Part shown: one piece after another, positions 43,740-53,518 of the stretch
Position numbering within the stretch: position 1 is the stretch's first letter
How the letters are laid out: each line of letters opens with the position of its first letter
Made by a program: the position numbers and the translations under genes
Notes under the pieces: model-generated
Seen by the model: the letters and a program-made list of their open reading frames with translations, nothing else
Told to the model about the DNA's origin: nothing
Database searches by the model: none
Origin: Puccinellia tenuiflora
Lineage: Eukaryota > Streptophyta > Magnoliopsida > Poales > Poaceae
Direction: 5' to 3'
Length of the DNA: 64,000 nucleotides
NCBI GenBank assembly: GCA_012064385.1
Contig: QRDG01000859.1
Span: 186,001-250,000 of the forward strand

Positions 43740-45710
43740 CTAGACACAAGGAATAATTTAGATGTTGCTTTCTATATGTTTAGTCAAATTATAAATATTA
43801 CAAATATTTATATGATATTTTCCATTCATCATTAATAGGTGATTCTCCGGCCAACTCTATGATCTTCTCTAATTAGCACCTCCAAGAAGTTACAATCTAG
43901 GCATCCATATTGGTACACTGGATATATCAAATCTCAAATATTGGTGCTAGATGCATCAGATTAGGTGACAATTGGCAAGTTGTGGCCCCAGATATGACCA
44001 GCAAACTCATTTCAGCAATCGTGCATGATATTTCCATAACAATCTTATGTGAAGAACTACCAAATGAAAATATATTATTAGCGATTGAATTAGCTTGACC
44101 CTAAATAATATAAAAATGATGAGTTCAGATCCTAATCAATAATACATACATTTTGGATGGTAGTTAGATATGGAATTCTGGGTTGAACTTCCAACTTGGA
44201 GGGCTATATTAAAAGTTGGTTCCTTTGTCAAGAAAATACACTGTGCTACTATGTAGATAAAATGAAAGAATTAACCACAATTGCCTGTTTTATACATATG
44301 TTCTGATTTTATGACATATCTTTCATGTTTTAGTTGGATATCATGGGTACATTAACTAGATAGTAAAATAAATAAAAAATTATCATTTTTGGGCCTTGGG
44401 TTATTTGGAAATCAAGGAATTCATTTATTTTTTAAAATGAAGGGCCTAATCTATGTAAGTGCAGATCTTTGTTCAAGATAGAGCAGCACTGGCTTAAGTA
44501 CAAAGCAATATGGAAGGCCTAAACAATGTTGTCAGCATGGAGAGATAGCTTTCAGTAGATTCATCTTTTCGTTTATGTCTTTGTACAATCCTCTTGTACG
44601 AATCTAACTAGAAAACTCCAAAATAAAATAAATATGCAATAGAATTATAGAAAGCTACTGTTTTCCTTCTAACAAATAGCAAGATAAATAATTTGGAAAT
44701 TCAAATTTGTCACAGCAAAAAAATCTGCAGGATGGTACATCATCCAATAACTTTGACACCCGGTGGACCAAAAGGTTAGCCCACACCACCAGACTTGTGC
44801 GTAGCTTTATAATTTGACAGCATAAACTAAAAAACTGCTTATAGACAAAAATATATGATTATAAACTAGACGATTCTGTACAAAAATATATGATTATTCA
44901 TAAAAAAATATGCAGAAAAAATCATATATTAGAAGCCATGATAAAGAAAATCAGAAAGTATGAAATATTTTTTATTAGTTTTACATCAGGTCAGTGGGCA
45001 AAAAAATGAGAGTTCGACTACTCTTTCTATAATTATTTGATAATATGCGAATTATAATAAGATCATGAGCTCTTTATGATGCTCCCACTTACCTCTAGAG
45101 AGGTAAGATAAGATTTACATCATCCTTACCATTGAATGAAAAATGTTAATACTGGAACTTCCTCTAAACGTGGACAGAAATAATACGAGAGTTCGACTAC
45201 TCTTTGTCGATGAGAGTTTGTGTATACAAGCTCCCTTGCATTACATCACATCAACAAGGAAACTAGCAATAATATTATAGTTTGTCTACTATTTTATTAT
45301 TCTTTGTGTAATATGTGAATTATAATAAGATACACAAAAATGATATGCAGAAATAAATCAAACTTTAAGCTATGATTCAGAAATTCAAAAAGGATGAAAT
45401 ACTTTATCAGTTTTACATATCGTCAGGTAAAACTACAATAATAAGAGAGTTCAACTCAGCCTGTTGTAAAGAAAGGCCCTGGTACTCAATAGTTTTATTT
45501 CCCGTGTGAGAATGTACGGACAAAGGATGTGTGGATCTTGATACTGGTAAGTTGAATGTAAATACTACAAGTATGCAACCTTTTCTTTCTGATGTTGTTA
45601 CTAGTTATGAACCTACGGTACCTCCAAATGGGATTTGGTAAGAAAATAGTTGAACACAAGGAACAATAAGAGACAGCACTAGTCAAATGGTTTTCTGGAT
45701 TTTATTATAC
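43740..45710 (-). other. NLR-B intron 1
   Basis: About 2 kb, AT-rich. It contains diverged internal repeats (GAGAGTTCGACTACTCTTT at about 45009 and 45189; GAATTATAATAAGAT at about 45050 and 45318). No transposon ends or RNA genes were recognised. Confidence 0.7.
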
Positions 45711-46764
45711 CTTCTCGTAGAATGCAAAAATATTCTCATTCATGAACAGTCGTTGATGCTCTGGCGCTGCATCCTTCAGCCTGACGCAGAAGCTTGCGAC
45801 TCCAACTTGTTGTGTAGAGACTATGATGCGGCTTCCTTTCTTGTTGTTCTGGAAGTATGGTTTAATGTGACCCCACTCTTCAATGGTGTGTATGTCACTA
45901 AGTACGATCAGGTAACTCTTTTCATTCATGAATCTCATGAACTTAACAACCAAATCATCTTCCTTCATCATCACCATCGTCCCCAGAACTTGTACCTCCA
46001 AAGTTGGTTCTTGTTGTTCCCCAGACACTTGAAGAAAATTTAAATGGAATTGTTCGATAATCCTTCGCAAGAACTCTGTTAAATTGAAAGGACACATTAA
46101 CCCGGGGATCCAGGCTCGGCACTCGAACTTCTTGTGTAACTTTGGATCTTCATAGGCCCTTTTGATGATGGACTTCTCCCCCAGCTCACCCGCCCTTGCT
46201 CCCGACACCGCGATCACCCTAAGGTTATCGTCCTTCTTGCAGATCAATCGAACGAGATCCACTTTTGCCTTGTCCAATTGCCACCTTGCTTCGTCAGTGC
46301 CAGACATTGTTTCACCAGTGATAGCAAGCTGGTCACCAGCGGTGGCAGGCTTGGAGCTAGAGCCCTTGATGAGGTTGTAGCGCTTGTTCCTCTGGCTGAC
46401 ATCCTCAACATTGGCTCGAAGCTCCTTCATCTGCTTGGCCACACGGCGTCGATCCAGCAGTGTGCGACGGATACGCCACCAAGACTTCTTCTGTAAGCGG
46501 ACGGCAAATTCCTGGAGGGTGTCCTCGACATCATACGCCACATCTCGAACTTGCTTCACCCATACCTTGACCACCATGTTGTCCATCTCCTTCATCATGC
46601 GCGGCCATCAGAAAAGCCTGCATCATCTCCAGCTCGTTGGTGATGAAGAGCTGGTCACGGCGGACTCCGAGCTGCAAAGCCACCTCCTCCGCAAGAGCAG
46701 ATTTGGCATAGCTGAGCGCTCCACCAAGCACGGACTTGCCAACGCTCAGCGCAGTCGCCTCCAT
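45711..46764 (-). pseudogene. NLR-B exon 1: coiled coil and degenerate NB-ARC1
   Basis: Starts MEATALSVGKSVLGGALSYA, with an Rx-N-type coiled coil (VALQLGVRRDQLFITNELEM; VRDVAYDVED). An extra A near 46590 (GGAGATGGAC versus GGAGTGGAC in NLR-A) shifts frame; afterwards the exon is open to the donor. NB-ARC1 P-loop reads GARAGELGEKS and kinase-2 reads LIVLSDI, both departing from GxxxxGK[ST] and LDD. The exon ends NENIFAFYEK at GTATAA. Confidence 0.9.
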
Positions 46765-47403
46765 TGGTTAGCTCGGTGGTTGGTTGTGTGTATTGGCTGT
46801 GATGGTTGGAGGCAGTAGTGCAAAATGCTTGGCGCAAGAAGAGACGGAAGCTGAGGATGATGGATTAAAAGGAGTAGCTCGCTTGGCTGGAAGAGCGCGT
46901 TCGCAAGTTGACTTTGCTAGATTCCCGGCTTTGCCACGTTCAAACCCTGATAATTAAAGTTCAATTGAGCTGGTCCCACGAGGGCATGTGCTATGTATTA
47001 ATTGTGTCTCCGAGTTGAGCTCCCGTTGAATATATTCAGGCCAGAGAAATATGCATTCGAAATTACAGCACGAATGGGACAAATGTATGTGATACTAGTC
47101 CATTAGAAGCCTCGCATGAAGCATAAGCAGAAAACTAATGAACTGTTGTGATACTAGTCCAAGCACGGACTTGCCAACGCTCAGCGCAGTCGCTTCCATT
47201 GGTTAGCTCCGTGGTTGGTTTGTGTCAATTGGCTGTGATGGTTGGAGGCAGCAGTGCAAATGGTAGGCGCAAGAAGATACAGAAGCTGATGATGATGGAT
47301 TAGAAGGAGTAGCTCGCTTGGCTGGAAGAGCGCCTGCGCATGGATTCCCGGCTGATGCAAATGGTTGACTTTGCTGGATTCCCGGCTTATCCACGTTCAA
47401 GCC
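46725..47403 (-). repeat. Duplicated NLR-B start codon and promoter
   Basis: 46725-46950 (first codons, leader and proximal promoter of NLR-B) recurs at 47160-47403, offset 435 bp. The distal copy has its own ATG at 47199 encoding MEATALSVGKSVL before joining unrelated sequence (GGACTAGTATCAC). Repeats TGATACTAGTCC at about 47090 and 47150 flank the intervening segment. Confidence 0.88.
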
Positions 47404-47669
47404 TTAAGTTCAGTTGAACTGGTCAGACTAGGGCATGTGCTACGCATTAATTGTGCTCCCGTTGAATACATTCAAAATTACATCACGTTGGGACAAATGT
47501 ATGGGATGCTCAACCATGAAAAGCCTCGATACAAAGCATAAACAAAAAACTAATGACTGCATTCCATATATTCGTTGGGTCGACTTGAACCTGTTCTGCT
47601 CGTACAGGGTATTGATGGATTTAGATGAAACCTTCGTCGGAATGAGAAATCCTCTGTATTGGTTGCTCG

Positions 47670-47722
47670 TGCAGGCCATGAGGAAGACCTGCATCATCTC
47701 GAGCTTGTTCGTGATGGTTGGT
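47670..47722 (-). pseudogene. NLR coiled-coil fragment
   Basis: The minus strand reads TITNKLEMMQVFLMA, matching FITNELEMMQAFLMA of NLR-A and NLR-B. Flanking sequence to 47870 echoes the NLR promoter (CTAGGTTCACTTTGCT, AAGATGGTGGATTAAATGGAGGA) but is heavily decayed. Confidence 0.65.
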
Positions 47723-48117
47723 TCATGTGGAGCAGTAGCGCTAATGCCAGGGACAAGTAGATCCAGGAGCCAAAGATGGTGGATTAAATGGAGGAACCCT
47801 TTTAGTGCTAGGTTCACTTTGCTTAACACAAGATCAAGATTCTGCTATGCTCGATGGAAGTCTTAATAACTGTAACGTGGACCGAGGCTGAAGAACTACT
47901 CGTGAATCGATCCAGGCTAGAGAGAAATGCATTTTGAAATTAGACATGGGTTGGGAGACCGTGAGGATGCTAGCTAGAACATGAAGAGCCTCGTGAGAAG
48001 CATAAAGAAAAGAAAATAAGGTCTGTACTCCAAAATTTTCATACTCTGCATATGACAATGAAGGTACCGGATCTGGCACTTACCGATTCAAAAAATTCAT
48101 ACGCTCTGTCCAACGAA

Positions 48118-49353
48118 TCTATACCTAATAATAAAAGGAGTAAGGCTTCTTCCGGTCGGTTCGTCCGTCATACTTTTACCGTTTTGCCCTCCCACCAAAT
48201 CACATAATACATCGTATTACCACGTACCGGTTCGGTGTTTTATTTGTATTTGTTTTTCTTCGTGCGACTCCCCAACCTCCCGACCTCCCTACCCCGTCCT
48301 CCCGGCCGCCTGTGCGAAATTGACCAGGCTTGGCCGGCGACCCAGCGGTAGGGTCGCGATCCACTCTCTTAATGACCCCCGCTCTAGATCCAGTGGCGAT
48401 CAGGCTGCACTCACCGTTTCGCATGTCCGTGGCACCTCGGAATGAGAGGCAGAGGGGCGCCGCACCATTGATGGGAGGTGCCAGGCGTCGAGCTTGGGAA
48501 GGGGTAGGGCAGAGGGGGCCGAGGATGCAACCTGCAAGAGGAACAGAAGGGGTTCGGGGACAAGGAAGATAGGAGGCTTGGGGACGAGGAGGAGCCCCCG
48601 ATTCTGACAGAATTGATATCATCGATGTAGAACCGCAGCCGATTCGAGCACCTGCAAGCTCGTGTATGGGGGAACTGCCAGCAATTTCGGCCTGCTTGTA
48701 TGATTTCGTCTGACGATAGGGAATGAGCCGATGAGGCGCTGGAATGCTGCACTTTTGCTCCTGTACAGCTAGCGTAATACTAATAGTTGTAAGTACTACA
48801 CAGTACACCTGGAAAAGGTATTAAAGGATGTTTACATTTTTTGCACTAGAATGAATTTTATATTCTTTTTTCATTCAGTTCAATATGTCTACCTCCCCTT
48901 CTCTTGTGCAATCAATCTTTGTGCACTCGACTTTGCCAGAGTTTGCCGCAATCTTGCCGTTCTTATGTCGATCGAAGCTGTTGTGAATCTGTCACCGCCT
49001 CATCGTTCTGCCATATGATGCCTTGTCGATTTCACCGGAGTCCGCCACCATTTCACCAACTTCGCCGGAACCCTACCATATTGTCATGAGTCTATCGTCA
49101 TCTCTATGTCCTGCCATAATAAAAAAAGATCAAATTAAACATATTTAAATTAAAACATAATTGAATTAAATATAGAGACCAAGATTTGTTGTTCGGTTGG
49201 ACTTGCTACAAAATGAAGTCGCCACTCCAAACGAGAGAATTGGCGAACCGAGGGTAGATTTACATGAGTTGATTGATATTAGGGTTGAGTATTTTGCAAT
49301 GGCTAAGAAATAAAAATCATCAAACCGTAGCAACGCACGGGCATTTTTGCTAG
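48118..49353 (+). mobile_element. Non-autonomous Helitron, 1236 bp
   Basis: Starts TCTATACCTAATAATAAAAG after an A and ends CCGTAGCAACGCACGGGCAT then TTTTGCTAG before a T, fitting the Helitron rules: 5' TC, 3' hairpin (CCGT..ACGG) near CTAG, insertion between A and T, no target duplication. No Rep/helicase is encoded. The GC-rich part 48230-48660 may be captured host DNA; the 202-codon minus frame across it matches nothing I recognise. It interrupts the NLR-B 5' flank. Confidence 0.85.
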
Positions 49354-50187
49354 TTCTTTAAAAATAGTGCAGGCCATGGGTGCATCTACCAACGTTACGT
49401 AAGATTCCTCCAGTGACAGTGTTGGCATATCAATTAACACATCTTTGTTTAATCTGGCCAGTGTGAACACCAAAGGCCACTCGGTTATATGTCCTCTGTA
49501 TCAGTAATATGCATCATGCGTGCAAGTGAGAACATATCAGAGGTGTCAACAGCATTGTTGCTTAGAAAGAAATGAAAGCGTATATGTCCTCTGCATTCAC
49601 CATAAAACCCACCTTCATGGTGATTCATATTTTAGGATTCTCCAAATAATGTAAGTGATAATATGGGTGCAAGTCGTGGCATGTTTCAGACCTAACAAGA
49701 TCTTGGATTAGTGAAACTTTTTTTTACCTGGATTTAGTGAAACATACATCCGACTGACTCCTGGCATTCACATCACGGGTGCAAGTCGTGGCATGTTTCA
49801 GACCTAACAAGATCTTGGATTAGTGAAGCATGCAAGATCCGGGATAGTATGTTTGCATTCACATTACGGTTTATGGGACGACATTATATGAAGCATGTGA
49901 GTTCATGGCCAGCTTAAGAAAAATGGAAAATTTATACCAGTGACCGATTAAAATGAGAAAGCTCATCTACAAAACAGGGTATGTCGACATATTTCAAACA
50001 TTATGATCGAGATGGCTGCGATTATGCATCCAAGACTCATAACATGTTTTAGTTTCAGCCGGTACACTCCATAATTTTTTTTCTGCTACTAAGCTAGAGC
50101 CTGGATGCCTGCTGGTAGGTGTCCGTTTTCTCCTAGGATTCCTACATCGGATTCTGGGTGAAGCAGGAGGGCAGAATCCAAGATACA
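49354..50187. other. NLR-B distal flank with a direct repeat
   Basis: GGGTGCAAGTCGTGGCATGT followed by TTCAGACCTAACAAGATC occurs at 49665-49715 and again at 49777-49827 (offset 112 bp). Otherwise no gene, transposon end or RNA gene was seen. Confidence 0.7.
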
Positions 50188-50348
50188 ACCAAAGCCTGCA
50201 TTATCTTGAGCTTGCTGGTGATGAGGAGCTGGTCGCGCCGGACTCCGAGCTGGAAACACACCAAATCCGTCAGGGCAGATTTGGCATAGCTGAACACTCC
50301 ACTCAGCACCAACTTAGCAACGCTCAGGGCAGCCGGCAGTAGCCTCCA
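50188..50348 (-). pseudogene. NLR N-terminal fragment with start codon
   Basis: The minus strand from ATG at 50348 reads MEATA, then after a frame change ALSVAKLVLSGVFSYAKSAL, FQLGVRRDQLLITSKLKIMQ. This is the same start and coiled coil as NLR-B (SVGKSVLGGALSYAKSAL, QLGVRRDQLFITNELEMMQ) with a frameshift right after the start, then the homology ends. It is the third start relic upstream of NLR-B. Confidence 0.8.
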
Positions 50349-51548
50349 TTAATCAGCTTGTGGCTGATTTGTGTGGATTGGCTACAAATTTTTTATGGAG
50401 GCAGTAGTGCGAATGCAGGGCACACGTAAATAGATACATAAGCTAAGGATGAAACTGGTTAAAGGAGGAGCTCACTGGACTATGTAGGAGCGTGTCGACA
50501 AGTTGCTTTTAATAGATTGAGCAATTAGTATTATTGGAGGAAGTAGAAAGACTTGAGGCTGTGCTGGGTCAAAGTCTTAATAATTAACTTCAAGTTTAGC
50601 AGGGCGGCATGTGGGATGTGAGGCAGCTCGAGGTTGGGTTTGCACAGGGATGAGCACAAAACATGTGGATGGGAATGGGGTGCCTCAACAAATAACACTG
50701 CAAACTATAGATTAATTTCATTACGCCTTGTTCACCGGCAAGTTAGTCTATTTTAAAAAGATGATAACTCCATATTTTAAGTTCATTCTAGTAAATATTT
50801 ATAGGCATATTTTAGAATGATGTTCACATGGCAAAGGCTATTGTGCTAGGGGCAGGGTCATGGAGGACTTGTGCAACTCAGACCACGAAATTTAAGCATG
50901 CACGGTGTCATGGAGGACGAGAGGGAGGAGGAGATCACACGTCACAGATGAATTGTTCATAGGCTCATTGTGTGCTCAGAACAAGATAAGATGCATACAT
51001 GATCGTGCGTCCATGAGCTAGGGATGAAGGTTAATACTTACTCTTACTGGCTTATATGATATATCATATAATCTTTGGCTCATAAGAGCCTTCACATAGT
51101 GCATCACAACACATCCAGTTTATGATTTGCATTAGGCAGACTAGCATATTGTGTTGTTTCACATACATTGCCCAATCCCAGGCTTCCCAGCATTGCAAAT
51201 TATGGCTACCACAAGTTCTACTCATGGACAGTTTTCTATTTACCTTGACATGAGATTCACTAGGGTAAGGTGCAGCTTGCTGTAGAGAAAAGATTCTTCT
51301 TGACTTGAGGTTACAGTCAGGTCATGTGTTGCACAAATACAAGCCCTTCGTATAGTAGAGCACAGTAGACAGTTACTTGGGGTCTCCAATGTCGATCATG
51401 AATCTGAAACAATAAACAACATTAGATCACAAACAACAATAGATTACAAGCACACACCAGTGCAAGCTACCTAAGCAGTCTAAAGCTACATACTCAAGAG
51501 GCCTTGATCATTTAAACAGTAAATGCCAAGGCGTGCCGTAGATGTATA
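50349..51548 (-). other. Unit 3 flank with F-box exon relic
   Basis: 50985-51230 matches the NLR-A flank 23540-23770 (ATATCATATAATCTTTGGCT; ACATCCAGTTTATGATTTGC). 51235-51405 is a damaged copy of the F-box LRR exon at 23785-23945. After 51500 the match to 24060-24110 is interrupted by the Stowaway and LINE, resuming at 56818. Confidence 0.7.
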
Positions 51549-51849
51549 CTCCCTCCGTCCTCAAATAAGTGGACGTTTGGCTTTGAAATTTGTCCACAAA
51601 AGAGTGTACTTCTATCTTCCAAATGCATTTTAAAGTAGAAAACAATGCTTCTCTCTCATCACACGGAAATCAAACCCAATAACATTCAACACATTGTCTC
51701 CTCATTTTCTACATGCACTTAGCTCATAGGAGGTGGGGAAATTAAAGAGGAAAGAGATGGAGGTTTGCACCTTCCCAATGTATTTTCTACTCCACTGCAT
51801 AATCTGTCTTAAAATTTCTAGATGTCGACTTATTTGAAGACGAAGGGAG
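51549..51849. mobile_element. Stowaway-type MITE, 301 bp
   Basis: Ends CTCCCTCCGTCCTCAAATAA and, in reverse complement of the right end, CTCCCTTCGTCTTCAAATAA, flanked by TA (51547-51548 and 51850-51851). No open frame. The L1 LINE was later inserted at its right border. Confidence 0.92.
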
Positions 51850-51855
51850 TAGCTT

Positions 51856-53502
51856 GCGGATCTGCTTGAGGAAGGGGGATACCATGTGGTTAGTATTGAT
51901 GATTCTGCGTTTGGTATTGGCACCTATTCCTTCCAATCTGTTCTAATTGCGGATACTGTCATTGGTCTGACGTTCGAGCTAGATGAGATTACTACTGTCA
52001 CTTTTGTTAAACATGATGCCACGCGCAATATGCGCCTCACCTCCTTTGGTCGTGAAACCTGGATTATGTTCCTGGGCTTTCCTTTAGACTACCAAACCAA
52101 TACTTATATGAACAGAGCAGTTGAAGATTTTGGTTTGTTATCTACTTGGCATAATCCGCGTGGAAACCTGTTTCGTGTGTTGCTTAAGGTTTGGCTAGTT
52201 CACCCCAAATTTGTGCCCAAGAGCTTTGTTATTCGTCAATTGGGGGGTGCTCGCCGCAGTTGGACAGTTCCAGTTTATATGCTGCGTAGTAGTGATTGGA
52301 ATGCTCATATCCATGATGTTCCTCCCCCAGATGAAGATCCTGAACCTGAGAATGGTAACCCCCATCCTTTCTATGGGGAAATTTTAACTGCCGAACAACT
52401 TTTCCAGCAGCAGGTTGCGATTTGGCTTCAGCAGAATGGGTTCCATGCTAATCACCCTGCTAACAATGTGCCTATGCAGCAAATTCTTCAACAGGCTGTG
52501 GTTGTGCCGGCAGCTGAGCCTGCCCCTGAGCCTGCTCCTATGGTAGACCAGAACTTTCTGGAGTTGCCTGACCTGAATGCGCCTGCAGTGGATCCACCCT
52601 TGTTTAATTTTCAGGAGTTCTTAGCTGAGCAAGGTGTGGGGTTTGAGGCTGGAATTCATCCTCCTGTTGGTAGTTTGGCTGATAGCCCAGCCCAGGCTTG
52701 GAATGCTTCCATTTCCCCTGTTTCTTCTGGGGATTCTTCTTTAACTGATGGTGATGTCACTCAGAATGAGAATAATCTGTTGGTTGTTTCTGCTTTGGTT
52801 GTGCACTCTGCTCCTGTTATTATTTCTGACCATGAGACCACTGTGGGAAAGTTTTCTCTGGCAGCTGCTGTTGTGAGAGATTTTTATATGCCTAGTCCAT
52901 TTGCAGATGCTCTGCTCTCCTTTCAGCTTGAACCTCTAATTTGGCAGAACCATGTGTTGAGAGGGAAAAGAGCTTCTTCAGAGTTATTTCATCCCCTGGA
53001 TTTCTTGGGTGCTAGAAGGGTTTCCAGGAAATTACTCCTTGATCAATCACCCTCTGATAATGCTGTGTGCAGTTTCTTATGCAGTGTTCCCTCTCTGCCT
53101 GTGGAGGAAGGTGTTCTGTCTGCTATTCCAAGTTCCTCTGCTCCTACCAGGAGGATTAGGAAATTTGTCCCTGCTCCCACTGTTACTACCCAGGTACGCA
53201 GAAGTACAAGATGTAATAAGTATGATGGGTTTAAATGTACCTCGGTTTCTGATTCAAAACCATACAAATCAAAAGTGAAGGCCAGAAGGATGCCTGATAT
53301 TTCCAATGAGATGGTCCTGGATGAACAGCCAGATGAGCTTGGTGCGGTGCTAACTCTTCATGAACAAGAGGTTCCTCCACCTACTCCCATCCAGGTGTTG
53401 CAGAACATTGGCGTCAGGCTTTGTGGAATCCCACCTGAGGAGATTTCCCCTAAGAAATTGCTGGCTAGTCTCCAGGAGGATGAAGGAGCTTCTTCCTCTT
53501 AG
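51856..53502 (+). CDS. LINE ORF1, N-terminally truncated
   Basis: The frame is open from the element's 5' border (ADLLEEGGYHVVSIDDSAFG) to the stop at 53500-53502; the first in-frame ATG is well downstream, so the true start lies in the lost 5' part. The N-terminal domain (TRNMRLTSFGRETWIMFLGF, DFGLLSTWHNPRGN, LLKVWLVHPKFVPKSFVIRQ) resembles the nucleic-acid-binding ORF1 proteins of plant L1 LINEs. The middle is Pro/Ala/Glu-rich, and the C-terminus is basic (RRSTRCNKYDGFK, KSKVKARRMP). It presumably coats LINE RNA. Confidence 0.8.
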   Translation, partial: ADLLEEGGYHVVSIDDSAFGIGTYSFQSVLIADTVIGLTFELDEITTVTFVKHDATRNMRLTSFGRETWIMFLGFPLDYQTNTYMNRAVEDFGLLSTWHNPRGNLFRVLLKVWLVHPKFVPKSFVIRQLGGARRSWTVPVYMLRSSDWNAHIHDVPPPDEDPEPENGNPHPFYGEILTAEQLFQQQVAIWLQQNGFHANHPANNVPMQQILQQAVVVPAAEPAPEPAPMVDQNFLELPDLNAPAVDPPLFNFQEFLAEQGVGFEAGIHPPVGSLADSPAQAWNASISPVSSGDSSLTDGDVTQNENNLLVVSALVVHSAPVIISDHETTVGKFSLAAAVVRDFYMPSPFADALLSFQLEPLIWQNHVLRGKRASSELFHPLDFLGARRVSRKLLLDQSPSDNAVCSFLCSVPSLPVEEGVLSAIPSSSAPTRRIRKFVPAPTVTTQVRRSTRCNKYDGFKCTSVSDSKPYKSKVKARRMPDISNEMVLDEQPDELGAVLTLHEQEVPPPTPIQVLQNIGVRLCGIPPEEISPKKLLASLQEDEGASSS

Positions 53503-53518
53503 TTTTATCTGGTTATAA

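Larger units (their letters stand above)
33133..46764 (-). pseudogene. NLR-B: Pib-type CC-NB-NB-LRR gene, inactivated
   Basis: Exons on the minus strand: 46764-45711, 43739-43122, and a third exon split by a copia element into 39892-39531 and 35241-33133. Domain order is as in NLR-A. Lesions: a one-base insertion near 46590 in the coiled coil; a one-base deletion near 39748 (GGAATGAGG for GGAATGGAGG); the copia insertion between 35241 and 39531; a nonsense codon at 34370-34372 where Arg CGA has become TGA; an out-of-frame 496-bp tandem LRR duplication; loss of the last codons at a CACTA end. Exon 2 remains fully open. Relics of its own start are duplicated upstream (47160-47403, 47670-47722, 50188-50348). 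Confidence 0.9.

Noticed and set aside
48200..48808. 202-codon minus frame within the Helitron
   Set aside because: No recognisable motif; runs through both the AT-rich end and GC-rich core of the element, so probably chance.
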